DNA of 64,000 bases from Mucilaginibacter sp. Its GTDB lineage: Bacteria > Bacteroidota > Bacteroidia > Sphingobacteriales > Sphingobacteriaceae. Under the pieces are notes generated by a model. It made no database searches. It was not told the origin of the DNA and saw only the letters and a program-made list of their open reading frames with translations. Every line of letters begins with the position of its first letter. Position 1 is the first letter of the stretch. Positions 54,990-64,000 of this stretch are shown piece by piece. The DNA is taken from NCBI RefSeq assembly GCF_025359345.1, contig NZ_JANYGQ010000005.1, positions 186,001 to 250,000 on the forward strand, given 5' to 3'. The position numbers and the translations under genes were made by a program.

Positions 54990-56306
54990 ATGCCAAAATG
55001 CCTCCGCTACTTTTATCTACTCCTCCTGTTAGCATCGGCGTTTTATGCCCACGCCCAACACATCAAAATTACCCCTATAGGCAAAGGCTGGGCAAACAAT
55101 TCTGTAAATGCTGTAATCTTTCGTAAAAATTCGCTGGTAACTTTTAAAGGGATACAGTACGCCGCCTATTATGATAGCGGCCAATTTGTTATACTGGCTA
55201 AGAGGCAAAGCGGTGCGACCAGCTGGCAAACCACCCGTACCCAATACAAAGGCGATGCCGCCGATGCCCATAAAGATATTTGCATTATGGTTGATGACGC
55301 TGGTTATTTGCACGTGGTTTGGGGACACCATAACCAGCCACTAAACTATGCTATGGGTATTGCGCCGGGTAGTTTAACATTGTCAGCCAAAATGCCAATG
55401 ACTGGCGCCAATGAAAGCCATATTACTTACCCCGAGTTTTATAAGCTAACAAAAGGTGGTTTATTATTCCTTTACCGCGATGGCGCGTCGGGTAATGGCA
55501 ACCTTGTAATTAACAAGTATAACACCGCTACCAAAAAATGGACGCAAATTCAAAGTAACCTTATTGATGGTGAAGGGAAACGCAATGCCTACTGGCAAAT
55601 GGCAGTTGACAAACAGGGCATCATCCACCTCTCGTGGGTGTGGCGCGAAAGCCCTGATGTGGCCAGCAACCATGATATGTGTTACGCCCGCTCAAAAGAT
55701 GGCGGCATTACCTGGGGAAAATCAACCGGTGAAAAGTACACGCTGCCGATTACTGCTGCCAATGCAGAATATGCAGCTATCATCCCGCAAAAAAGCGAGC
55801 TGATTAACCAAACATCTATGTGTACTGATGATGCGGGCCATCCATTTATTGCGACTTACTGGCGCGATTCGGGACGGGCTGTGCCGCAGTATCATATAGT
55901 TTATAACGCCAACGGTAAGTGGCGAAGCAAAAGCCTTGGTTTTCGTAAAACGGCATTTAGCCTGAGCGGCGGCGGCACTAAAAGTATCCCCATATCGCGC
56001 CCGCAAATTGTGGCCTGGCAACATGGCAAGGCTACCGCTGCTGCTTTAATTTTTCGCGATGCTGAACGTGGCAATAGAGTTTCGGTGGCTGCTAATTATA
56101 ATCTTACAACTGACAATTGGCGAACAGTGGACTTGAACCCGGCACCGGTTGGCGAATGGGAACCGACTTATGATACCGAACTTTGGAAGGACAAAAAGGT
56201 GTTGGACTTATTTGTGCAGAAGGTAACACAGGTGGACGGAGAGGGCAAAGCAAATACCGCACCGCAAGCAGTGCAGGTTTGGGAATGGAAACCAGAGAAG
56301 CAATAA
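54990..56306 (+). CDS. BNR_4-family seven-bladed propeller protein (polysaccharide-lyase-like)
   Basis: The protein has 438 residues with a signal peptide ending near AHAQH. Repeated DxxGxxHxxW blades are visible: VDDAGYLHVVWGHHNQPLNYAMG, VDKQGIIHLSWVWRES and TDDAGHPFIATYWRDS. The family (PF15892 type) includes ulvan lyases of PL24/PL25, where paired His residues act in catalysis; the HHNQPL segment here resembles that site, but lyase activity is only possible. It is exported and stands alone. Confidence 0.82.
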   Translation: MPKCLRYFYLLLLLASAFYAHAQHIKITPIGKGWANNSVNAVIFRKNSLVTFKGIQYAAYYDSGQFVILAKRQSGATSWQTTRTQYKGDAADAHKDICIMVDDAGYLHVVWGHHNQPLNYAMGIAPGSLTLSAKMPMTGANESHITYPEFYKLTKGGLLFLYRDGASGNGNLVINKYNTATKKWTQIQSNLIDGEGKRNAYWQMAVDKQGIIHLSWVWRESPDVASNHDMCYARSKDGGITWGKSTGEKYTLPITAANAEYAAIIPQKSELINQTSMCTDDAGHPFIATYWRDSGRAVPQYHIVYNANGKWRSKSLGFRKTAFSLSGGGTKSIPISRPQIVAWQHGKATAAALIFRDAERGNRVSVAANYNLTTDNWRTVDLNPAPVGEWEPTYDTELWKDKKVLDLFVQKVTQVDGEGKANTAPQAVQVWEWKPEKQ

Positions 56307-56316
56307 AAAATATCTG

Positions 56317-56651
56317 CTAATGCGCCGCACCATGCTGTTCCAGGTATGCAGGTTTCTCTAAAACATCAAAATGCGAAACCATAGGTTCAAACTCGAGCAA
56401 GTAATCCTTGTCCTCGGGGTAATACGGGCCTTTTCATAATCGTCCCCGGCAAACAGCTTTATCGACTCATAGTCGTCCCAAAAGGTTAGCGTGTAAATGT
56501 GGGTTACTTCGTTCTCATCGCGTTTTAGCAAAAATACACCGCGGTTGCCTTTCGTTTGGCCATAATCGTGCAGGCCTGTTTGTAATAAAAACTGGTGGTA
56601 GGCTTTGGCCCTAGTTCTGGGCACCATGCCGTGCCACATTCTTGCTATCAT
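56317..56651 (-). pseudogene. ABM-superfamily monooxygenase-like gene broken by a 1-base frameshift
   Basis: From the ATG at 56651 the frame reads MIARMWHGMVPRTRAKAYHQ and on to FAGDDYEKAR, then continues out of frame to an early stop at 56358. In the next frame the sequence resumes as YYPEDKDYLLEFEPMVSHFD and stops at 56317. One missing base near 56425, in the run CGGGCC, explains both. The intact protein would have about 110 residues and resemble antibiotic-biosynthesis-monooxygenase-type proteins (haem or quinol oxygenases). The break may be real or a sequencing error. Confidence 0.85.
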
Positions 56652-56724
56652 AAAAATGGTTTTAACATAAATTAATGCCGGCAAGCCGGCTGCTATTACA
56701 ATTATATTGTAATTTCATACCATT

Positions 56725-57312
56725 ATGAAACAAGCGCTGTTGCTATTCTGTTTTTTACTTTTTACCGGCAAAATATATTGCCAGCCACCGGGATACACCC
56801 TGCCACAGCCCGAAAAATGGGGCAAGGAAAAAATACCGTTCCCTATTGAATTTGCACCCTCGATTCCTTTTAAGGGTATGGAAGAAATCCGCTTTACACC
56901 CGGCTGGGGCGACAATAAAAGCGAGGACTATTGGTCGTACAGCTTTGTTTGGTTTGTTGAAGGGGCGCCTGTTATTAACCAGGATTCCTTGAAGAAATAT
57001 CTTACCCAATATTATACCGGGTTATACTTCACCAATCAAAAGGAAAGCCCTACCGGCAACCGCGACTTTACGCAAATACAGGTAACAAAGACAGAGGCGT
57101 CGAACGCAGATATTGATACCTATGAAGTTAAAATAAGCACCATTAACTTTTTAAATAAGCAAACTTTGGTTTTAAACGGACGGATACATGTGCGCAGGTA
57201 TGCGGCTATTAACCGCACTGCTTTATTAATCGAGATTTCGCCGCAGGATTATAAACATCCGGTTTGGGTGGGAATGGATGGTATTGTGGGCGGGTTTAAG
57301 GTTGGAGACTAA
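56725..57312 (+). CDS. Secreted protein of unknown function
   Basis: The protein has 195 residues with a signal peptide ending near KIYCQ. The mature part is rich in Trp and Tyr with alternating strands (DYWSYSFVWFVEG, TYEVKISTINFLNKQTLVLNGRIHVRR). I do not recognise a family. It stands alone, divergent from the broken monooxygenase gene. Confidence 0.78.
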   Translation: MKQALLLFCFLLFTGKIYCQPPGYTLPQPEKWGKEKIPFPIEFAPSIPFKGMEEIRFTPGWGDNKSEDYWSYSFVWFVEGAPVINQDSLKKYLTQYYTGLYFTNQKESPTGNRDFTQIQVTKTEASNADIDTYEVKISTINFLNKQTLVLNGRIHVRRYAAINRTALLIEISPQDYKHPVWVGMDGIVGGFKVGD

Positions 57313-57330
57313 CGCCTTGTTCTGACACGT

Positions 57331-57352
57331 AAAGTATTGCGTCTCTACAAAA
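57331..57352. repeat. Remnant of an ACGTAAAGTATTGCGT-type intergenic palindrome
   Basis: An imperfect palindrome with the outer arms ACG and CGT lies between the secreted protein gene and the DUF4342 gene. It is similar in style to the other intergenic words in the window but shares no sequence with them. Confidence 0.35.
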
Positions 57353-57452
57353 GTTTGCTACAATTATTTTAACTTTCCATGTAACATTCTGATAGCTAAC
57401 TGTCTCCAAAGTATATAAAATTTAAAACCTCACCTTTAAATTATAAATTAAG

Positions 57453-57734
57453 ATGACCACAAAAGAAACATTCTCCATCAACAGCGAATCGCTGATGGCG
57501 AAAATAAAGGAACTGATAAAAGAAGGTAACGTAACAAGGATTATCATCAGCGATAAAATGGGGAAAGACCTGCTGAACTTCCCCTTAACTGTAGGCGTTT
57601 TTGGTGTACTAATTGCGCCCATGTTTGCCGCCGTTGGCGCTTTGGCCGCCATAGTTACCGAATGCACCATTACCGTTGAGCGCGAAGTGGAGGCCGAGCC
57701 GGAGGAAATTAAAGCAGATGCCAAACCGCTGTAA
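57453..57734 (+). CDS. DUF4342 protein
   Basis: The protein has 93 residues: a helical N-terminus (NSESLMAKIKELIKEGNVTRIIISDK), a hydrophobic pair LLNFPLTVGVFGVLIAPMFAAVGALAAIV and an acidic tail. This fits DUF4342, whose role is unknown. It lies 33 bp upstream of an ABC ATPase and probably belongs to its operon. Confidence 0.85.
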   Translation: MTTKETFSINSESLMAKIKELIKEGNVTRIIISDKMGKDLLNFPLTVGVFGVLIAPMFAAVGALAAIVTECTITVEREVEAEPEEIKADAKPL

Positions 57735-57767
57735 TTTTATTAGCTTGCATGCCTGAATTTATTTTAA

Positions 57768-58541
57768 ATGAGAGAGGACAACATATTAACGGTTGACGAC
57801 CTTAGCGTTAGCTATGGTAAATTTAATGCAGTACAAAACGTATCATTCAGCGTGCGCAGGGGCGAAATATTTGGTTTACTAGGGCCAAACGGCGCCGGGA
57901 AAACCAGCACCTTAAGCGCGGTTGAAGGATTGCTAAAACCACAAGGCGGCACTATTTTAGTCGACGGGAACGATGCGGTAGCCAAACCATTACATGCTCG
58001 TGCATCGTTAGGTGTGCAATTGCAATCCACCAGCTTTCAAACCGAATTGTACGTGATAGAGGTTTTGCGGCTTTATGCCGGTATTTACGGTGTGCCTATG
58101 AGGAAAGCCGACTTGCTGGGTATCCTTCGCGAGATTAACCTGGAAGACCAGGCGATGAAGAAATTCGGGGAGCTTTCTGGCGGGCAGCAGCAAAGAGTAT
58201 CGTTGGTGATCGCCACCATTCATAATCCAAAACTGGTATTGCTCGACGAGCCAACTACAGGGTTAGATCCGCAATCGCGCCGGCAACTGTGGGAGCGCAT
58301 AGAAGCCATCCGCGATAAAGGCCATGCCGTATTGATCACCACGCACTCGATGGAAGAAGCCGAATCGGTTTGCGACCGTATAGCCATCATTGACCACGGG
58401 CGTGTTATAGCAATTGACACTCCGCAAGCCATGGTCGACAAGCATTGCAACGACCCGGAAGTTATTGCTGTATCGCGCCGGGGCCGTGTAACCCTGGAAG
58501 ATGTTTTTATCGCATTGACCGGTAAAGCCGTACGCGGGTAA
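57768..58541 (+). CDS. ABC-2 type exporter ATP-binding protein
   Basis: The protein has 257 residues. Walker A GPNGAGKTS (39-47), signature LSGGQQQR, Walker B LVLLDEP and the switch His in TTHSMEEAE are present, followed by a short C-terminal regulatory part (VTLEDVFIALTGK) typical of the CcmA/DrrA drug-exporter group. It powers the permease encoded 45 bp downstream. Confidence 0.95.
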   Translation: MREDNILTVDDLSVSYGKFNAVQNVSFSVRRGEIFGLLGPNGAGKTSTLSAVEGLLKPQGGTILVDGNDAVAKPLHARASLGVQLQSTSFQTELYVIEVLRLYAGIYGVPMRKADLLGILREINLEDQAMKKFGELSGGQQQRVSLVIATIHNPKLVLLDEPTTGLDPQSRRQLWERIEAIRDKGHAVLITTHSMEEAESVCDRIAIIDHGRVIAIDTPQAMVDKHCNDPEVIAVSRRGRVTLEDVFIALTGKAVRG

Positions 58542-58586
58542 TTCAATCAATAAACAAAAAATCTTTGATTCACCAATTAATTCCTC

Positions 58587-59333
58587 ATGGAAACTTCGAT
58601 ACCCAAAACCTCAACCGTATTAAAAACCTTGTTACGGGCAGATTTTACCACGCAATGGCGAAATAGGCGGGCAACAATATTAACCCTTGTTGTGCCGGTG
58701 ATAATACTGGCAACCTGGAAGGTTATGATACCGCACACTGGCGGACCGTTTGTACTTTCAAACAGCATTGTCATAGGGTTGATAGCAATCGGGTTAATGG
58801 GTTATTCAAATTCAATAGCCCGCGACCGCGATAAAGGCATCTTCCAGCGATTACGGGTTGCGCCTATTTCGGCATGGTCAATTATGGCGAGCCGACTGAC
58901 AGTACAAATTGCTATGATACTTGCAGTTACCACAGCCGTTTTTATAGTAGGTAACTCGTATGACAAGGTTTCCCTTAGCCCTGCTGGCTACTTGGTTACC
59001 TATTTTACAGCTGTTGTTGGAGGTGTTTTGTACCTTAGTCTTGGCCAGATGATAGTGGGCCGCATAAAAAACCCGGAAACTGTAAATGCCACAGTGAGGC
59101 TGGTTTATTTTTTATTTATTATGGGCGGTATGATGGGACAGTTTGTTGACAGCCCGGAGGTAAAACAAATTGTTCAATGGTCGCCATATGGAACTGTAAG
59201 GACTATACTCGCGTTTGGAATGGAGCCATCCAAATGGAACAATAACGCGTCAATTGCATTATTGGTGACGTTAGGTTATGCCGTGGTTTGTGCTGTATTG
59301 GGAATAAAATGGTTTAAATGGAATACGAAATAA
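58587..59333 (+). CDS. ABC-2 type exporter permease
   Basis: The protein has 248 residues with six predicted transmembrane helices and the ABC-2 membrane layout (DKGIFQRLRVAPISAWSIMASRL motif). With the upstream ATPase it forms a DrrAB-like exporter for drugs, lipids or other hydrophobic molecules. It ends the operon 57453-59333. Confidence 0.93.
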   Translation: METSIPKTSTVLKTLLRADFTTQWRNRRATILTLVVPVIILATWKVMIPHTGGPFVLSNSIVIGLIAIGLMGYSNSIARDRDKGIFQRLRVAPISAWSIMASRLTVQIAMILAVTTAVFIVGNSYDKVSLSPAGYLVTYFTAVVGGVLYLSLGQMIVGRIKNPETVNATVRLVYFLFIMGGMMGQFVDSPEVKQIVQWSPYGTVRTILAFGMEPSKWNNNASIALLVTLGYAVVCAVLGIKWFKWNTK

Positions 59334-59340
59334 GCAACCT

Positions 59341-61883
59341 TCATAACACTTGCTCCACATAAATCAACCGGCCTTCCGCGTCCATTCCCTGCAGAATAAT
59401 CCGAAACTTTTTAGCCCGGCCTGAATTGTAAAAACGGAATTTTAAAACGCCACTGCTATTGGTTCCGATGTCGTGGTTCCAATATAATGCGGCGCGGCTA
59501 TCTGTGGTTTTACCGAAACCTGACTTGCTATAATCCGGGGCGCTAAATTCACGGGAAATGCTGTACCCGTTAAAAATAAAATGGTCGTAACCAGCCATTC
59601 CCTTCATCGCTTTTATTTCGTCCGCTTGTTTTTTTGTATAAATCATCATTGCACCCGCATTGCCGCCATTAAAAGGTGCAAAACTTACCGGCGGGGGTAA
59701 AAACCTGATCATGGCCACTTCCTCCAGGTTTATATCTTTAACATCTGTAAAATCTACCGGCACCTCGTTAAGATAAAAATAAGGCAGCAGGCTTTTATCA
59801 GCGCCAATACCCATTTCGGCCTGCATGCCGGTGCTTTCGGTTACATCGGCAGGCTTTTTGGCATCGGCAGGCTGTTGCCTCCCCGGTATAAAAAAACTGT
59901 TTGGGTGTTATCCCCAATGATTTGTAACCCCGGAAATCGTCCCCGTATATAATTAACCAGGCCGATATTAAGCGTTGGATTGTTTACCAGATCCAAAGTA
60001 AACTCCCGGTTTGAATGAAAGAGCGGAGATACATGATCGTCAACGAGTTTCTCCGTGGGTGTGGTTTTAGTAGATTTTATCTTTACCGTTCTTAGTATAA
60101 TAACGTTGTTTTTAAAACGTGTATTTTCTTCGGCTTTTGAACCTGCAATGTAATAGATGCTTATTCCAGGCGGTGCTTCCGGCGCAAATCTATCGGTCTT
60201 TGCCCGTTTCAAACTATCGCCAATGTTTCCAAATAACTTACCTGTTAACTTTTCAGGTTGATTTTTTTTATCCGTCGACTGGATATAAACATCCGATAAA
60301 CCCGCATGATTAAAATCTTTCATTATAAAGCTGCCGCTGCTATCAGGGGTTACATAACCAATAAATTTGGACGAATCCTGGTTCATCACCAGTATTTTTA
60401 CCTGGCTTTTATCTTTTAAGGCCCCCGGCGATTTGTAACCCGTTATCTTACCGGCGACGTACTGCGAATTTTCTACAGGATATTTTATAGCCTCGCTGGA
60501 GCCACTTAATATTTTCTGCCAAACAAAATGCCGCCAGCCGCGGGTAAGCATTACTAAATCAAGCTGCCGGGCCAAAGAGTCGCTTGAGTTCTTAAAATAA
60601 TAACCGGGGGTATTCACCTCGCCGTTAAGTTCGGGGCTAAGCAGCAAAGCCGAAAATATATTTTGCCCTGCGGCAGTTTTATCAAAAGCTCCTGCATCAG
60701 TAACCGATACCGAAAAGCTGCCGTTTACAGGTTGGCCCTTTTCGTCTTTCAGTGCCGTCGAGAATGAATTATAAGCTCCCGGAGCAAATGAAAGTGTATC
60801 CGGCTTTATCGCCGTGGGCTGTATATCGTGCTTATTTATAAAAACTATACGCTCGGCGCAGGGAATTTTGTCACCATCAAAAATAGTTAACCTTAATATC
60901 CCTGTTACAAACCCGGCTTTAGGTAAATTAAACAGGTTGGCGCCCCTCTTTAACTTTAAAGGATACGAACTTACAGCTCCGTTGTTTTGAAAGGCGACAA
61001 GCACACAATTTGCAAACTTTAAAGGCGGTCCCACATAGGCAATTTTAAGCGCTACAGTATTTTGGTTTTGGCTCGCACGAAGACAAATACCATTTTCTTT
61101 TACGGGCGGCAATTCAAACTGTTGGGTGCTACCATCGGCAAACTGAACCGATGCCGTGTAGGTACTGTTGGCAAACGCATTGATAGTAAACTGCCCCATA
61201 CCGTCGTGAACCGTATTAAACTGCGCTACAGTTGTACCTGTATTATCGGTAACAACCCCGGCGGCGTTCACAGCCGCGCCATCGCTGTCATAGGCTCGAA
61301 ACGCTATATTCGACATGTTATCGTTTATTATTTCCCCGCCTTCCGGGTAAAAATCAACGTGCAATTTTTTTTTGACAACAGTTTGTTTTAGCTGGATACT
61401 GGTTGAATCGGTAAGATTTTTTATGAATATTTTTTGCTGATAATACCCGTCCCTGTCAAAATTCATCATCCATGCTGTAAATGCGCTTAGCCGGTACCAG
61501 CCAGACTTTAGTTGCTGATTGATATCGAGATTACCATGTGTAATACCATTAGTTAGATGCAGCTTATTTTGCATAATAACATTGCCGGCAGTATCAGTAA
61601 GCTGCAGGTAAACAATATGGCTAAGGGCCGTTGGCTTACCATAAGCCATAGCATAAACTTTATACCAAATAGTTTCACCGCTGGCGTACACATCCTGGTT
61701 AGTGTGCACAAATACTTTTTCGGAAGGGTACTTTTTGAAATATGCTGTTAAACAATTTTTGAGGCGGGCGGCAGATGTATCAGCTAGTGTGTGCCCGTTT
61801 ACAGGCTCTGTTCCCTGCTGTGCAAAACAGCAAAATACAGGCAGTAGCAAAATAAAAAAGAGTGTAAAACGCCGTAACAGCAA
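59341..61883 (-). pseudogene. MG2-domain/TonB-plug-like envelope protein split by a 1-base frameshift
   Basis: From the TTG start at 61883 (signal peptide ending in CCFAQ) the frame runs 680 residues: an MG2-type domain (KVFVHTNQDVYASGETIWYKVYA), further macroglobulin-like domains and a plug-like C-terminal region (YIRGRFPGLQIIGDNTQTVFLYRGG), stopping at 59841. A second frame of 161 residues (59341-59826) continues the same protein (EMGIGADKSLLPYFYLNEVPVDF). Between them one base is missing or two are extra at about 59855-59870, where GCCTGCCGATG is duplicated. The intact product of about 845 residues would be a periplasmic or outer-membrane protein of the Bacteroidota MG2/carboxypeptidase-like group. 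Confidence 0.85.
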
Positions 61884-61984
61884 GGCTAATATGGTTAAGT
61901 AACAAGTGCGACTTTCAGTTACCTAATTTAGGCCGATTGTGTAAACAATGGAAATATAAAATTGCCGCGGGTGTAAAATATTAG

Positions 61985-62323
61985 TTACCAAATGCTCATT
62001 AGCAGGTAATCCTGTAGTATAGGGATAAACTTATCGATGCTGACACAGCCGTTACCCCTGCCGTAACCGCCTTTGCGAAAGGTATACAGTATACGGCCAT
62101 CATACAGGCACTCCAGGTGAAATTCCAAGTCTTCGGCTGCCCATAAAAGGTACAGGCTTTCGGCGGGGGTTTGTTCAAATTTGCCGGTGCGCTCCAGGTT
62201 AATATCGTCGATATAATTTAAAATGGTTGCCGCATTCTGCAACATTACGGCATTCGGGGTAAAAAACTCCGGGCCGCTGCCATTTAAGATCTCTACAATT
62301 TCGGGGTGCGTATACATAGCCAT
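61985..62323 (-). CDS. Small cytosolic protein of unknown function
   Basis: The protein has 112 residues: MAMYTHPEIVEILNGSGPEF and on, helical and acidic, ending in LQDYLLMSIW. I do not recognise a family. A 14-bp inverted repeat (62309-62347) lies across the start, with the ATG just inside its loop. An in-frame ATG two codons later (62317) is inside the 3' arm. Confidence 0.65.
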   Translation of the reverse strand: MAMYTHPEIVEILNGSGPEFFTPNAVMLQNAATILNYIDDINLERTGKFEQTPAESLYLLWAAEDLEFHLECLYDGRILYTFRKGGYGRGNGCVSIDKFIPILQDYLLMSIW

Positions 62324-62347
62324 CTAAATTAATTGGCTATGTATACG
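62309..62347. repeat. Perfect 14-bp inverted repeat across the start of the 61985 gene
   Basis: CGTATACATAGCCA (62309-62322) and TGGCTATGTATACG (62334-62347) are exact reverse complements around an 11-nt spacer. On the minus strand the upstream arm is leader and the downstream arm codes for residues 1-5, so a leader hairpin could block initiation; a double-sided operator is the alternative. Confidence 0.7.
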
Positions 62348-62559
62348 TATCCTGGCTTTATTAGTTTCGTGGAATGATTTGAAAATTCGATGATGTGGTG
62401 ATTTTAAGGTGGGCTTAATTTAACGATTTGAAAAATGAAGATTTAAAAAAACGCAGTCCGCATCTTCAAATTTTCAAATTAACAAATCGACGTAAAATTT
62501 ATTCAAAATAATCCTAACTTTACCGCCGCTGCCGGGCAGCCTTGTTAGCAAAAAGTATT

Positions 62560-62778
62560 ATGAAAATAGTTAGCGTATTTCTTATTGTAATTGGCATTAT
62601 TATCACTATCGGTTTAATAGTTTACTACAAAGATGTAGTTAACCCGGTTGATTCTGACTCTATGACCATAGGCGGCAGCGGCATGACAGCTAAGTGGCCA
62701 TTATTTGTTGGCATCATCTTCACATTCGTTGGCATCGTATTTTACTACGTTAGCCACACTGAAAAAAAGGCAGAATAA
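62560..62778 (+). CDS. Small two-helix membrane protein
   Basis: The protein has 72 residues from the ATG at 62560, with helices at about 4-24 and 46-65 separated by SMTIGGSGMTAKW. I do not recognise a family. Upstream, 62425-62479 holds an inverted pair of ATTTGAAAA words. Confidence 0.7.
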   Translation: MKIVSVFLIVIGIIITIGLIVYYKDVVNPVDSDSMTIGGSGMTAKWPLFVGIIFTFVGIVFYYVSHTEKKAE

Positions 62779-62917
62779 ATTAAACTTATTTTATCGTTAG
62801 GTAACAGCTCTTTGCCTGGATCGTACTTTTCCTTGTTATAGGATTGTCTTTTTATATTTTATTTTTTACGCGGGGTATTCTCGTAATCTGATAAATAGTA
62901 ATTCAACAGGCATCACG

Positions 62918-63709
62918 CTACTTTGTGACTTTCCAGCTATCGTATCCACCTGCAACCATAAAAGCAATCCCGCTAAAGCCAAGGGCCTCAAATACGCTTG
63001 TCAGTTCGTTCCCCTGCATGCCATAAGGGTCGGCAATTGCGCGTGGGATGTGCAACAAAATAAACCACAGGAATATCATTACGCCCAGCAGGATGGCAGA
63101 TAATTTCAATTTAATTTTCAATATAATGGTAATGCCCGACCCGATAAGCGCTACACCGGCGAAATAAGTCCAGAACACCGGGCCGGGTATCCATGCCGGC
63201 ATCAATTTCACCACAAAATCTACATAAAGAAAGTGATCGACACCAAATAATATCATGGTTATCGACATAAAAGTTCCGGCCAATGGAATAAACTTGTCCA
63301 AAACCTGCAGCAACTTCCCCTCCTTATTGCCTGGCGGGTAGATACCAGCAACTGCAAACGCCCCACCTGCAAACACCAGCTCTTTTAACGGATTGCTCCA
63401 TACACCCAAATGTTTGTAATATGGGTCTTTTATCAACTCGAACGGCACCTGGGCAAATAATATTAATAATAAAAATACTCCGCCTAAAACCAGCGACACC
63501 TCACGCACCTTTTTTTGAAAGATAATGGCAAGTCCGCAAAGTATTAGTAAAGCGCTTGAAAGATAAGCCAGAGCTGCCAGGTCGGGCATCGTTGCCAGCC
63601 ACGGAGGGAATATTACCGGTCTGAAGTCGGCATAAGGGATTTGTTGCGCGCCCAGGCAGGCTATCATTATGCCATAAAAAATGCGACCGGTTTTGATAAG
63701 TGTTTCCAT
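62918..63709 (-). CDS. DoxX-like integral membrane protein
   Basis: The protein has 263 residues with eight predicted transmembrane helices arranged as two repeats of four, the DoxX-type pattern (GRIFYGIMIACLGAQQIPYADF and ITMILFGVDHFLYVDFV at equivalent places). The role is unknown; DoxX relatives are associated with redox or thiosulfate-quinone functions in some organisms. It stands alone. Confidence 0.82.
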   Translation of the reverse strand: METLIKTGRIFYGIMIACLGAQQIPYADFRPVIFPPWLATMPDLAALAYLSSALLILCGLAIIFQKKVREVSLVLGGVFLLLILFAQVPFELIKDPYYKHLGVWSNPLKELVFAGGAFAVAGIYPPGNKEGKLLQVLDKFIPLAGTFMSITMILFGVDHFLYVDFVVKLMPAWIPGPVFWTYFAGVALIGSGITIILKIKLKLSAILLGVMIFLWFILLHIPRAIADPYGMQGNELTSVFEALGFSGIAFMVAGGYDSWKVTK

Positions 63710-63920
63710 TAATCAGGTTAGTTTTATTTATCAAATTAAGGCGATTGTATGGCGGAAAGCAATTCAGGGCTTGTACATGTTTGAACAAGTTGGAACAAGC
63801 CGCCCGGGCACCGGAAATTAACCCTGTTTTCTCATTCTTCCCCCTGCAACCCAAATATTCATTGTGATAATTTCAAGATAATAGCAATTAAAATTTATCT
63901 TTACTGCCGAGGATTAGAAT

Positions 63921-64000
63921 ATGGGATTGCCACTGCGAATAACTTATAACGACCAGGACTACGTTTATCAAATAATAGACAGCAAGATAATTAACCAGTA
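63921..64000 (+). CDS. Start of a hypothetical protein, cut by the right edge
   Basis: An ATG at 63921 opens a frame of 26 codons with no stop to the window end (MGLPLRITYNDQDYVYQII and on). Too short to assign. AT-rich sequence with ATCTTT lies about 25 bp upstream, at 63896-63901. Confidence 0.5.
   Translation, partial: MGLPLRITYNDQDYVYQIIDSKIINQ

Noticed and set aside
57453..59333. Idea that DUF4342 plus the ABC genes form a defence or toxin-export island
   Set aside because: No toxin, immunity or nuclease gene is adjacent; an ordinary DrrAB-like exporter operon explains the genes.

Overview
The window looks like a chromosomal segment from a Bacteroidota member, most likely family Sphingobacteriaceae (Mucilaginibacter/Pedobacter type). 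The grounds are a SusC/SusD pair, a type IX secretion (T9SS) type-B sorting domain, MG2-type envelope proteins, an ECF sigma/trans-envelope anti-sigma pair, TAnnTTTG-type -7 promoter elements and weak Shine-Dalgarno sequences. Genus is an inference. I saw no rRNA, tRNA, CRISPR array, IS element or phage gene.

Region 1 (1-20226) is a carbohydrate/redox locus, almost entirely on the minus strand. Read 5' to 3' it has a GH3 beta-glucosidase (bglX type) with its own terminator, then after an 800-bp regulatory gap SusC and SusD, a strong intra-locus hairpin, a 14-motif FG-GAP/ASPIC lipoprotein, a vanadium-haloperoxidase/PAP2-like lipoprotein, a cytochrome-c/FG-GAP lipoprotein, a terminator, a second cytochrome-c/FG-GAP protein anchored by a membrane helix, and a GH2 enzyme that runs off the left edge. 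A Nudix-fold regulator sits divergent to GH3. The GH3/regulator gap and the susC upstream region share a GTGT-N7-ACAC site. Combining glycan import with secreted haloperoxidase-fold and haem proteins is the most unusual theme here.

Region 2 (20227-34125) holds individual units: M1 aminopeptidase, rhomboid protease, a T9SS-exported five-module adhesin-like protein, a membrane metallophosphoesterase, a type-B carboxylesterase, a TlpA-like thioredoxin protein, a small membrane protein, an Lrp regulator with an EamA transporter, and an ABC ATPase.

Region 3 (34126-47685) holds DUF1003, two SDRs, a flippase-like membrane protein, a large biopterin-dependent aromatic amino acid hydroxylase, a histidine-kinase-like protein without an ATPase domain, SSB, a zinc-ribbon protein, a CstB-like persulfide dioxygenase-rhodanese, MnmD, an ankyrin protein, a short endonuclease V, MazG and a lipoprotein.

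Region 4 (47686-64000) starts with an overlapping operon of ECF sigma factor, an inner- plus outer-membrane anti-sigma-like protein and an outer-membrane barrel. It continues with a LolC/E-like permease, a NamZ-type muramidase, Fmt, a BNR_4 propeller protein, a DUF4342/ABC-2 exporter operon, two genes broken by single-base frameshifts (an ABM-like monooxygenase and an MG2/plug protein), and small membrane proteins.

Many intergenic gaps carry short word-like repeats, several as inverted pairs with no sequence in common between gaps. Residue numbers were counted by hand from the translated sequence and may be off by one or two.
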